Below are positions 20,239 through 25,986 of a stretch of 25,986 nt of DNA, in pieces. Positions within the stretch are counted from its first letter, which is position 1; each line of letters begins with the position of its first letter. Origin of the DNA: a virus. The DNA lies in the IMG/VR virus record IMGVR_UViG_3300042383_000748, positions 1 to 25,986 of that record; one strand, written 5' to 3'. The translations under genes were made by a program, and so were the position numbers. The notes under the pieces were generated by a model. That model saw only the letters and a list, made by a program, of their open reading frames with translations, searched no databases and had not been told where the DNA came from.

Positions 20239-20447
20239 GCCGAACTCCATTTCGCTTAGTTGAAGAATCCCCCGCGGAGCCGGCTCATCGCCGGCCCCGC
20301 AGGGGCTGTATCTCGCCCGACGGTCGTGCGGTGGAAAGGTGGACCGCAGAGGGCTCGTCAGACTTCCGTAGTTACGCGCCACGAACGGCTAGGCGGCCGG
20401 GCAGTCCCGATGACGACTGCTTTTGGGCCGCCGGCCCAGCCGCTGGA
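20239..20447. promoter_or_regulatory. Structured spacer before prim-pol; possible origin
   Basis: This ~200-base gap has three stem-loops. The first is CCCC-GCGG-CCGGC with GCCGG-CCGC-GGGG (about 20269-20305, three stacked stems). The second is TGCGGT/ACCGCA (20327-20332 with 20343-20348). The third is GGGCC-GCC-GGCCC (20425-20437). The last has no T-tract for the SSB-like transcript. Lying between the SSB-like and prim-pol genes, the region may hold a leader, attenuator or origin. No gene is seen. Confidence 0.5.
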
Positions 20448-21224
20448 TCACTCGTCCTCGTGGGCATCGACGACGACGGTCGCCCCGCTGGGCGGCGCGT
20501 TGAACATCCGCCGCAGCGGCTCCGTGTAGGTCACACGGGCCACCTCGGCCTGCTCCGGCGTGACCGTGCCGACGAGCCGCGGCACGATCTGGGAGTAGGG
20601 CTGACCGCCCGACGACTTCACCTTGGTCAGCTTGAGGCCGACGACGCAGGCGTAGTGGAAGTCCGGCAACCGCTTCGTGAACGGCAGGAAGCCGCGAAGC
20701 GAGCCCGGCCCGATGGTCACGAGGAGCGGCCACGTTTCGCCCTGACGAAGGATCGCGAGCACCCTCGACTCCTTCACCTTCTTCCCGGCACCGCTCTTGC
20801 CAGAGCCGTAGCCGAACTCCGGCGAGGCCGAGAGCGCCGCCCAGTCGTAGCGGCGGTCGCCCACGCGGAACTTCTCGAGTGCCTTGGGGTCAACGTCCCC
20901 CAGGTCATCGCTCACCCGGTAGCCGACGAGCAGGTCGTTGCTCACGAGCACCGGCCGCATCTCGCTGGGGTCATCCTTCGGCCACAAAGTGCCTTTCTTC
21001 CCGATGGCGACTAGAAGGCCGACGATCTCGTCGGTGCTTTCCACGTTGCCGTTGTTGTCCACGTTCCAGGTCACGCCGCCACCGGCCGGCGTCGGAACCT
21101 TGATCAAGTCCTGCTCGTTCATCGGCTCACCGTCGAGGTTCGCCGCGATGATCTTGGCCTGTCGGCTATCTGCCGCCAGGGCCGGGTAATCGACCGTCTT
21201 GACCGTCGCAATCGCAGTGCTCAT
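20448..21224 (-). CDS. SSB-like/DNA-metabolism protein, 258 aa
   Basis: This 258-residue, largely beta-strand protein has a Gly/Ser/Lys patch (YGSGKSGAGKKVKESRVL) and an acidic C-terminal tail ending DAHEDE. That layout, basic groove plus acidic tail, is typical of single-stranded DNA-binding proteins, and its position next to prim-pol fits. I do not recognise a specific family motif, so SSB is an inference. The ATG at 21224 is preceded by AAGGAGAAAGCC. An unusual direct repeat and hairpin lie just upstream (21250-21300). Confidence 0.55.
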   Translation of the reverse strand: MSTAIATVKTVDYPALAADSRQAKIIAANLDGEPMNEQDLIKVPTPAGGGVTWNVDNNGNVESTDEIVGLLVAIGKKGTLWPKDDPSEMRPVLVSNDLLVGYRVSDDLGDVDPKALEKFRVGDRRYDWAALSASPEFGYGSGKSGAGKKVKESRVLAILRQGETWPLLVTIGPGSLRGFLPFTKRLPDFHYACVVGLKLTKVKSSGGQPYSQIVPRLVGTVTPEQAEVARVTYTEPLRRMFNAPPSGATVVVDAHEDE

Positions 21225-21249
21225 GGCTTTCTCCTTGAGCGTGTAACCG

Positions 21250-21300
21250 ATCCATCAACCAGTCGCTGCGGCAACGCGCCGCCTCGACATCAATCAACCA
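21250..21300 (-). repeat. Direct repeat around a GCGGC-GCGTT-GCCGC hairpin
   Basis: ATCCATCAACCA (21250-21261) and ATCAATCAACCA (21289-21300) match at 11 of 12 positions. Between them lies GCGGCAACGCGCCGC (21268-21282), whose minus-strand reading is the same stem and GCGTT loop as the left-arm hairpins at 1399 and 2571. The second repeat overlaps the stop of the upstream gene. Confidence 0.5.
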
Positions 21301-21740
21301 ACCGAAACGTGCCGGAGCCTCGGAGCGACGTACTCGCCCACGAGCCCCTCGAACGGCGTCCCGGCCGACCAAGGCTGGCTGGCGTCCCTGCCAGCCTCCT
21401 TGGCCTGCTCCTTCAGAACTGCCTTCAGCCTCGCCGTGTTGACGCTCGTCAACTGCGCGAGGCATCCGGCCTTCGTCGCGGCCTCCATGACCGCCTCTTT
21501 CGTGGCCTCCGTGACCGAACAGGAGTGCTCCCACTCCACGCGCCAGCTCCGTCCGGCGACTCGAACTCCGTCGAGCCGTTGCGTCTGCATTTCCTCGACG
21601 GCGAGCTTTTCCAGATGCGTGCGGCGCTTTTTCAGCGTCTCAGCCTGGGCGTCGAGTTCCTTGATCTGACGATCCAAGTCGGTGATCTCAGCGAGCACCG
21701 GCTGTAGTGTTGTGTCGGCTATATCCGCGAATGATGACAT
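21294..21740 (-). CDS. Coiled-coil phage-type protein, 148 aa
   Basis: The N-terminal 60 residues are a clear coiled coil (LAEITDLDRQIKELDAQAETLKKRRTHLEKLAVEEM). A strand-rich middle (VRVAGRSWRVEWEHS) and a helical C-terminus (CLAQLTSVNTARLKAVLKEQ) follow. This architecture recalls phage proteins found beside recombination or replication genes, such as Gam-like end-binding proteins, but I see no firm motif. The ATG at 21740 has GAAAGGAAG upstream and lies 53 bases inside the helicase gene. Confidence 0.6.
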   Translation of the reverse strand: MSSFADIADTTLQPVLAEITDLDRQIKELDAQAETLKKRRTHLEKLAVEEMQTQRLDGVRVAGRSWRVEWEHSCSVTEATKEAVMEAATKAGCLAQLTSVNTARLKAVLKEQAKEAGRDASQPWSAGTPFEGLVGEYVAPRLRHVSVG

Positions 21741-23091
21741 CGACGACTTCCTTTCGTTCCCGCAGTGCCTCGTACACGCGGCCGTCCACAGTGGACTTGC
21801 CATTGATCGTCGCGACGAGGTGATAGATAAAGACCTTCTTCTCTTGGCCGGGGCGGTGCAGGCGGGCGACGGCCTGCTCGTATTCCGCGAGCGAGTAGCC
21901 CAAGCTGTAAAAAAATGCGTAGCAGCAATTCCGCTCGCCGCATCGCGTCATATCCACGCCGATGCCGCCCGACTGAATCTGGGTGACGAGCGTGTTCGTC
22001 TTGCCGGCCTGCCAGTCGGCCAGTTCGTTCGCCTGGCCCGACAGTTCACTGACCGTGCGGCCGTCGGCGATCGCAGCCGCCTTCGCCGCGGCAATGTCAG
22101 AGGTGAAGCGGCAGAAGACCACGAGCGGCTCGTCGGAGGGAAGGTCTTGTAGTCTATCAGCGAGAGTCGCGGCCTTGGCCGGATGTTCAGAAATTCGCTT
22201 CGCCGCATCCTCGCCGTCAAACCGCACGAAGCCACCGCAGATTTGCTGGATTCGGAGGAGCTGGACGAGAGCGTTAGCCGGCGTCACCGTCCCGGCCTCG
22301 CAGACGGCGCAGAACTCCGTCTCGACCTCGCGGTAGAGTTTCGCCTCTTCTGGCGAGAGTTCGCAGGCTATGTCCTCAAACGTGATCGGCGGGAGGTCGA
22401 GAACGTCGCACGACCGCACATGATGCGTCGTGGCGGCGATCTTGGCGTGGGCCTGCGGCAGATTCTTGAACCCCACGATGAAGTTCCGCCCAGGCGGCAT
22501 GACGGCGTAGTTCGCTTTGTGGAGCGTGTAGGAGGTGCCGAACGTGCTGCATTCCGGCGATTCGACGCTTCGATAGATCGCCCAGGCGTCGAGGATCGAA
22601 TGCGGGATGAGCGTGCCAGACAGCCCCAGCCGCTTCGCCTGCGGGTTTGCCTTCGTCATCTTCCCGGCCCAGCGGCTCGCCACGCCCGACGCACTCTTGA
22701 GCCGGTGAATCTCGTCCCAGACGAGGAAGTCCCACTTGGCCTTTTCGATCCCCTTGATCCGCCAGACCGACTCGTAGTTGCAGACGATGATGACGGGCGA
22801 GGTGTCGGCAATCGCGGCCTGGAACAGCTTTTCCTTCGCGGCACTTGATGCCTTGTCCAGAGCAACGACGCGAATGTGCGGCGCCCAGAGGCCGACCTGC
22901 TTCACCCATGCGGCGATGACGGCCTTCGGGCAGCAGACGAGAATTCGGCTGCCGCCGTGCTTCTCGAGCCACCGCTTAATGAATTCAAGCGTCGTGCGGG
23001 TCTTGCCGCTGCCCATGCCGTGATGCCAGATGGCCCACGACCGCGTCCATGCCCAGGCAATTGCGTCTTCTTGGTGCCGCCAAATCGGCAT
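21688..23091 (-). CDS. SNF2-like superfamily 2 helicase, 467 aa
   Basis: This is a 467-residue DEAD/SNF2-type protein: HGMGSGKTRTTL (Walker A, residues 25-31), VWDEIHRL (motif II, 126-129), LGLSGTLI (motif III), VVFCRFTSD, LVTQIQSGGIGVDMTRC, and ARLHRPGQEKKVFIYHLVA (motif VI). The arginine and GQ of motif VI are typical of SNF2-family phage helicases. It should translocate on duplex DNA, possibly loading replication proteins or remodelling protein-DNA complexes. The ATG at 23091 is chosen, with GGAGGAGAG just upstream; the ATG at 23106 would place that ribosome site inside the gene. It leads the replication block. Confidence 0.9.
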   Translation of the reverse strand: MPIWRHQEDAIAWAWTRSWAIWHHGMGSGKTRTTLEFIKRWLEKHGGSRILVCCPKAVIAAWVKQVGLWAPHIRVVALDKASSAAKEKLFQAAIADTSPVIIVCNYESVWRIKGIEKAKWDFLVWDEIHRLKSASGVASRWAGKMTKANPQAKRLGLSGTLIPHSILDAWAIYRSVESPECSTFGTSYTLHKANYAVMPPGRNFIVGFKNLPQAHAKIAATTHHVRSCDVLDLPPITFEDIACELSPEEAKLYREVETEFCAVCEAGTVTPANALVQLLRIQQICGGFVRFDGEDAAKRISEHPAKAATLADRLQDLPSDEPLVVFCRFTSDIAAAKAAAIADGRTVSELSGQANELADWQAGKTNTLVTQIQSGGIGVDMTRCGERNCCYAFFYSLGYSLAEYEQAVARLHRPGQEKKVFIYHLVATINGKSTVDGRVYEALRERKEVVDVIIRGYSRHNTTAGAR

Positions 23092-23119
23092 CTCTCTCTC
23101 CTCCATGAGGTGCGGGGAG

Positions 23120-23148
23120 AGAGTAGCGGCTCGTTACCTACAAGACAA
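23120..23148 (-). promoter_or_regulatory. Promoter of the replication block
   Basis: On the minus strand TTGTCT (23143-23148) and TACTCT (23120-23125) are 17 bases apart. A leader of about 25 bases leads to the SNF2-like helicase gene. The upstream regulator gene ends at 23156, so little else is in the gap. Confidence 0.5.
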
Positions 23149-23155
23149 GACCACC

Positions 23156-23716
23156 CTACTTGGATTTTTTCGTGCGCGGCCTTCCACGCTTCGTTCCTGC
23201 GGTTTCTTGGGCCTTGCTCGTCTTCGCCCGCGCGAGGCACGAGCGTCGGGAGACGATCCAGTTCCTCGCGCCCATCCGCTGCCCCCGCGGGTTCCACGGG
23301 CGGCGGCCGACGATTTTCCCGGCTTCGACGAGACGAGGGAGCAGGGAGATGTGGACACCTAGGATCGTGCTGGCCTCGACGAGCGTGATTGCGTCGTCGA
23401 AGGAAATCGGCTCTTTCACGGCCTTGAGCCGCCGCACCGCCTCCGGCCGCAGGTGCAGCCACGCCCGTGGCCGTCGCTCAGTCCTGCCGCCGCGGGCCGC
23501 GGTCTTTTCCTCGTAGTCCTGGTAATTCGCCTCGCATTCAGCCCCGTCGTAGATCGAGACGAACCGCGTCGGCGAGTCGGAATAGGCAGACTGCGTCACT
23601 GTGCGGGCCGTGAGCACGCCTTTTGCGACGAGCTTCTGGGGCTGGCCGAAGTGAACCCCCATGAGGCTGGCGGCCTCGTAGGAGCCGAGGGCTTGGTCGT
23701 AGTATTTCTTTGCCAT
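23156..23716 (-). CDS. Double-HTH regulator with AT-hook tail, 186 aa
   Basis: The protein has two excisionase-like helix-turn-helix units. The first is near residues 11-45 (SYEAASLMGVHFGQPQKLVAKGVL), the second near 107-140 (DAITLVEASTILGVHISLLPRLVEAGKI). The C-terminus is TKRGRPRTKKSK, containing the AT-hook core RGRPR. It likely binds DNA at paired sites as the element's repressor or directionality factor. The ATG at 23716 follows GGGAAAG. A further 32 in-frame codons upstream begin with a non-ATG start and are not used. It is divergent from the gene at 23863. Confidence 0.75.
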   Translation of the reverse strand: MAKKYYDQALGSYEAASLMGVHFGQPQKLVAKGVLTARTVTQSAYSDSPTRFVSIYDGAECEANYQDYEEKTAARGGRTERRPRAWLHLRPEAVRRLKAVKEPISFDDAITLVEASTILGVHISLLPRLVEAGKIVGRRPWNPRGQRMGARNWIVSRRSCLARAKTSKAQETAGTKRGRPRTKKSK

Positions 23717-23762
23717 CTTTCCCAATCCGGGTAGGTGTCCGTATCCTCGTAATCCGCAGGAA

Positions 23763-23791
23763 ATACTACACTTCTCGGTTGGGGTTGAAAA
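23763..23791 (-). promoter_or_regulatory. Possible promoter of the double-HTH regulator
   Basis: On the minus strand TTTTCA (23786-23791) and TAGTAT (23763-23768) are 17 bases apart. The -35 is poor; the -10 is good. This lies in the 146-base divergent gap that should also hold the promoter of the plus-strand gene at 23863. Confidence 0.35.
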
Positions 23792-23862
23792 TTCTAGTGG
23801 AGGCGAGAACACTTGTATGCCATCGGCGGAATAGCCCGCACACCTTCAAGGAGGATGTACCG

Positions 23863-24072
23863 ATGGCGCAAAAGAAATTCGTTGTGTGGATTCACTGGTC
23901 TGACGGCGATGTGACGGACACCGACGAAGTTAAAGTCGTCGCGGCCAACCGGCCAGCGGCGGTCATCAAGGCTGTGTCGGAGTGGAGTGAGACTCAGTTG
24001 CAAGAGTGGCCGTCGTGCCAGATCGAAGAGATAGAAATTCCGTCCCGAAGCAGGCTGCTCGGGCTTGCATAG
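23863..24072 (+). CDS. Small hypothetical protein, 69 aa
   Basis: This 69-residue protein begins MAQKKFVVWIHWSDGDVTDT and shows one beta-hairpin then a helix (RPAAVIKAVSEWSETQLQEW). It has a perfect ribosome site, AAGGAGG, eight bases before the ATG. Located between the divergent regulator and an integrase on the same strand, it could be an excision factor or immunity gene, but there is no HTH signature. No family is recognised. Confidence 0.65.
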   Translation: MAQKKFVVWIHWSDGDVTDTDEVKVVAANRPAAVIKAVSEWSETQLQEWPSCQIEEIEIPSRSRLLGLA

Positions 24073-24108
24073 TCGCAAGGATGTGGCACCTTAGAGGGAT
24101 TAGCCACC

Positions 24109-24990
24109 ATGATGTCGCTGCAAGAGTTGCTGGTTGGGTATTACGCCCCTTTGAAGGGTATTTCCGACCGCACGCTCCAGTTGTACGGCTACACAATCGC
24201 CAGTTTCAGCGAGGTCTTGGGCCGGCCGGCCACGGTCGCCGACTTCGAGGAGTTGTCGATTGCCCGGTTCCTCGCCCATCGCGTTCGCACCCGCGAGCCG
24301 GCGACTGCGGCGAAGGACCGGGCTCAGTTACGCGCCCTCTGGGAATTCGCGGCCCGCCGGAAGCTCTGCGACACATGGCCGACGATCCCGCTGATCCGGG
24401 TGCCGGAGCGGGTGCCGGAAGCCTGGATGTCGGATGAGTTTCAGCGGCTCGTGAACCAAGCCGCGCTTGAGCGGACGAGCGTGGCCGGCATCCCCGGCGG
24501 GCTGTGGTGGGTCGCGATCCTAAGACTCTGCTACGACTCCGGGGAGCGTATCGGGTCGGTCATGCAGTTGCGCTGGAAGTACGTCCGCGGCTGCACGGTG
24601 GTCTTTCGCGCCGAGGGTCGCAAGGGCTGCCGGCGGGACATTTGCCGTGAGATCAGCGTTGAGACGGCCGACGCCCTCCTGGCGATCAAGGGCGACCGCG
24701 GGCCGGAAGACCTCGTCTTCCCGTGGGACTGCGGCCGAGGCTACGTCTGGAAACGGCTCGAGATACTCTTGAAGCGGGCGGGCCTGCCGTCTGGGCGGAA
24801 GGACAAGTTCCATAAGATCAGAAAGACCACAGCCAGCTACTACGAGGCCGCCGGCGGGTCGGCCCAGCGGCTGCTCGACCACGCCGACCCGGCGACGACG
24901 AGGAAATATCTGGACCCCCGGATCGTGAAGGGGCAGTCTGCGCCGGACGTCATCCCTCCGATTGCGCGGCCTCCAGCAGCCGCGGGGTGA
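24109..24990 (+). CDS. Tyrosine recombinase (integrase) A, 293 aa
   Basis: This is a phage-type tyrosine integrase of 293 residues. A SAM-like core-binding domain spans about 1-95 (LYGYTIASFSEVLG...). The catalytic domain has R147 (DSGERIGSV), K172 (EGRKGC), H235 and R238 (FHKIRKTTASYYE), H258 (LLDHADPATT) and nucleophile Y267 (TRKYLDP). All active-site residues are present. It probably inserts or excises the element at a host attachment site. AGAGGGA lies about 11 bases before the ATG at 24109; a second ATG follows directly. Its last 41 bases overlap the 3' end of an opposing recombinase gene. Confidence 0.9.
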   Translation: MMSLQELLVGYYAPLKGISDRTLQLYGYTIASFSEVLGRPATVADFEELSIARFLAHRVRTREPATAAKDRAQLRALWEFAARRKLCDTWPTIPLIRVPERVPEAWMSDEFQRLVNQAALERTSVAGIPGGLWWVAILRLCYDSGERIGSVMQLRWKYVRGCTVVFRAEGRKGCRRDICREISVETADALLAIKGDRGPEDLVFPWDCGRGYVWKRLEILLKRAGLPSGRKDKFHKIRKTTASYYEAAGGSAQRLLDHADPATTRKYLDPRIVKGQSAPDVIPPIARPPAAAG

Positions 24991-25786
24991 CTGGCGTCGT
25001 CTTTCGCACCTGCCCCCAGTCGATGTATGCCTGGGCGGCAAGCGTGGCCGTCCGGTGGCCCAGATGCAGCGAGGCTTTGCCGGGGGCGACCATCTCGATG
25101 TGCGTCGCCCCAGACCTTCTCAGCCACTTGCTCGTGCCGGAGAGTCCGCACTGCTTCAGATGGGCCTTCATCACGCTCATCGCCCGCCGACGCTTGCAGA
25201 CCCACCCCAGGATCGTCCCGTCGGGGGAGGCTGCCAGCATGGCCCCGACGGCCTCGAGGCACGCCGGCGAGAGCACCTTGACGATCGGGTCGCCGGTCTT
25301 GTGCTGCGTCCACCGGAGCGTGTCGCCGTCGATATGCTCGCGGGTCATGGAGAACAGGTCGCCGCGGCGGGCGCCGACTTCGTAGCCGAGAAGAATCCAC
25401 GCCCGCAGGAATTGGCCGAGGCTCGCGCCGCTGCGGAGTCGGGTTGTGTCGCATTTCGATGTCATCGCGATTGCGTGCCGGAGCTGCTCGACCGTCCACG
25501 CCTGCGTCGGCGGCTTTGAGGTCTTGATACGCATGACGCCTCGTGGCTGATTTTCGACGATTTCGTTCTCCCAGGCCCACCTCCAGAGCGTCAAAAGGAC
25601 GGTTCTTTCGGCCCGGCAGGTCAGGCTCGAGATGACTTTCAGCCTCGCCTGGAGGTAGGCGTTCACCCGCTCCTTGGAGATGTCGCGGCAGCGGCCGGCG
25701 ATCCTGGTGACGTTGGCGGCGTAGGCGACTGAGACGACGCGGGATTCAAGGTACTTGCGGGCGATCTCGACGAACGTGATTTCCAT
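24950..25786 (-). CDS. Tyrosine recombinase (integrase) B, 278 aa
   Basis: This second tyrosine recombinase has 278 residues. The core-binding domain (residues 1-90) is followed by R140 (VGARRGDLF), K163 (QHKTGD), K220-W-L-R223 (with Lys where most have His), H244 (HLGHRT) and Y254 (AQAYIDW). The His-to-Lys change occurs in some active family members. The ATG at 25786 follows GGAAAGGGAG. Its own promoter stands at 25820-25847. It converges on recombinase A and their coding ends overlap, so readthrough of either would make antisense to the other. Its relation to A, whether partner, decoy or independent, cannot be told. Confidence 0.9.
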   Translation of the reverse strand: MEITFVEIARKYLESRVVSVAYAANVTRIAGRCRDISKERVNAYLQARLKVISSLTCRAERTVLLTLWRWAWENEIVENQPRGVMRIKTSKPPTQAWTVEQLRHAIAMTSKCDTTRLRSGASLGQFLRAWILLGYEVGARRGDLFSMTREHIDGDTLRWTQHKTGDPIVKVLSPACLEAVGAMLAASPDGTILGWVCKRRRAMSVMKAHLKQCGLSGTSKWLRRSGATHIEMVAPGKASLHLGHRTATLAAQAYIDWGQVRKTTPVTPRLLEAAQSEG

Positions 25787-25819
25787 GTTGTGTAGGCTCC
25801 CTTTCCGTGGATGGCGGGT

Positions 25820-25847
25820 AGGCTACACGACAAGAATCCGGCGTCAA
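25820..25847 (-). promoter_or_regulatory. Promoter of recombinase B
   Basis: On the minus strand TTGACG (25842-25847) and TAGCCT (25820-25825) are 16 bases apart, with the -10 extended as TAGCCTAC. Another related octamer, GAGCCTAC, lies just before the start codon (25790-25797), possibly an operator. Confidence 0.6.
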
Positions 25848-25877
25848 GCGGTGCGTCTCTCGCCGCTATAGCGCACT

Positions 25878-25986
25878 TCAAGCGAACAGAGGCCCGGCCC
25901 CAGCATCAACCGCCGCGATCCTCGCCTTGGCGATCTCAACGTATTCCGCCTCGCGTTCGATGCCGATGAACCGGAAGCCCTCAAGG
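25878..25986 (-). CDS. C-terminus of a second DNA methyltransferase (partial)
   Basis: The last 35 codons of a gene enter from the right edge. They read GFRFIGIEREAEYVEIAKAR, then an Ala/Gly-rich end and a stop (25878-25880). The G-I-E-R-x-x-x-Y-x-x-I-A-x-A-R-I string is the usual final helix of N4/N6 DNA methyltransferases, as in the gene at 13897. The catalytic part lies outside the window, so class and specificity are unknown. Confidence 0.75.
   Translation of the reverse strand, partial: LEGFRFIGIEREAEYVEIAKARIAAVDAGAGPLFA

Noticed and set aside
20239-20382. Extension of prim-pol upstream to 20382
   Set aside because: The extra residues read through GC hairpins, and the prim-pol family start fits 20238 or 20250.
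20425-20437. GGGCC-GCC-GGCCC as an intrinsic terminator for the SSB-like gene
   Set aside because: On the minus strand the hairpin is followed by AAAAG rather than a T-tract, so it cannot be a standard terminator in that direction.
1-25986. tRNA, rRNA or insertion-sequence genes
   Set aside because: I saw no cloverleaf-like sequence with a TTC-A-A loop, no rRNA stretches and no transposase or terminal inverted repeats; a covariance-model search would be needed to exclude small RNAs.

Overview
The window is GC-rich DNA, densely packed with genes, and has the gene content of the early and accessory part of a temperate phage or an integrative mobile element. Phage-type replication genes (primase-polymerase, two helicases, a candidate single-strand-binding protein), a VRR-NUC nuclease, an HNH nuclease, DNA methyltransferases, excisionase-like HTH proteins and two tyrosine recombinases occur together with many short proteins of no known family. 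No terminase, portal, capsid or tail gene lies in the window, so either those genes lie outside it or this is not a complete phage. The host cannot be named from the sequence. High GC, TTGACN/TAnnnT promoters and frequent but not universal Shine-Dalgarno sites fit a GC-rich bacterium; a planctomycete-like host is only a guess.

Layout. (1) Positions 1-412 are non-coding and hold palindromic 20-21 bp repeats, a direct repeat and a good promoter. (2) Positions 413-6723 form a left arm of 17 short plus-strand genes, almost all orphans. Many are preceded by a recurring leader motif, GAACGTGGAAACGA. The first ~4 kb is strongly enriched in CCGCGG, and this stops abruptly near 4.0 kb. (3) Positions 6720-16081 form a long minus-strand block whose genes mostly overlap by 1-11 bases. 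In transcription order it carries a 53-aa protein, CsrA, a 36-aa membrane protein, a secreted trypsin-like protease, an orphan, a beta-class DNA methyltransferase, a GNAT acetyltransferase, a coiled-coil protein, an HTH protein, a VRR-NUC nuclease, a SAM methyltransferase, two glycosyltransferases, several small proteins, a membrane/protease module with a papain-like peptidase and a DnaJ-zinc-finger lipoprotein, and an HNH nuclease. (4) Positions 16110-23091 form the minus-strand replication block: SNF2-like helicase, coiled-coil protein, SSB-like protein, prim-pol, UvrD-like helicase and a zinc/ExoX-C-like protein. (5) Positions 23156-25986 hold a double-HTH/AT-hook regulator divergent from a small gene, two tyrosine recombinases arranged tail to tail with overlapping 3' ends, and the C-terminus of a second DNA methyltransferase running off the window.

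How it may work together (inference). The right-hand regulator and recombinases would control integration and excision. The minus-strand replication block would copy the element. CsrA sits at the head of the long accessory operon and could regulate messages after transcription. The left-arm leaders carry GGA in a potential three-base-pair GGAA-tetraloop hairpin, which is the kind of site CsrA proteins bind, so a CsrA circuit spanning both arms is a testable idea. The glycosyltransferases, methyltransferases, acetyltransferase and secreted proteases look like host-interaction or modification functions rather than core replication.
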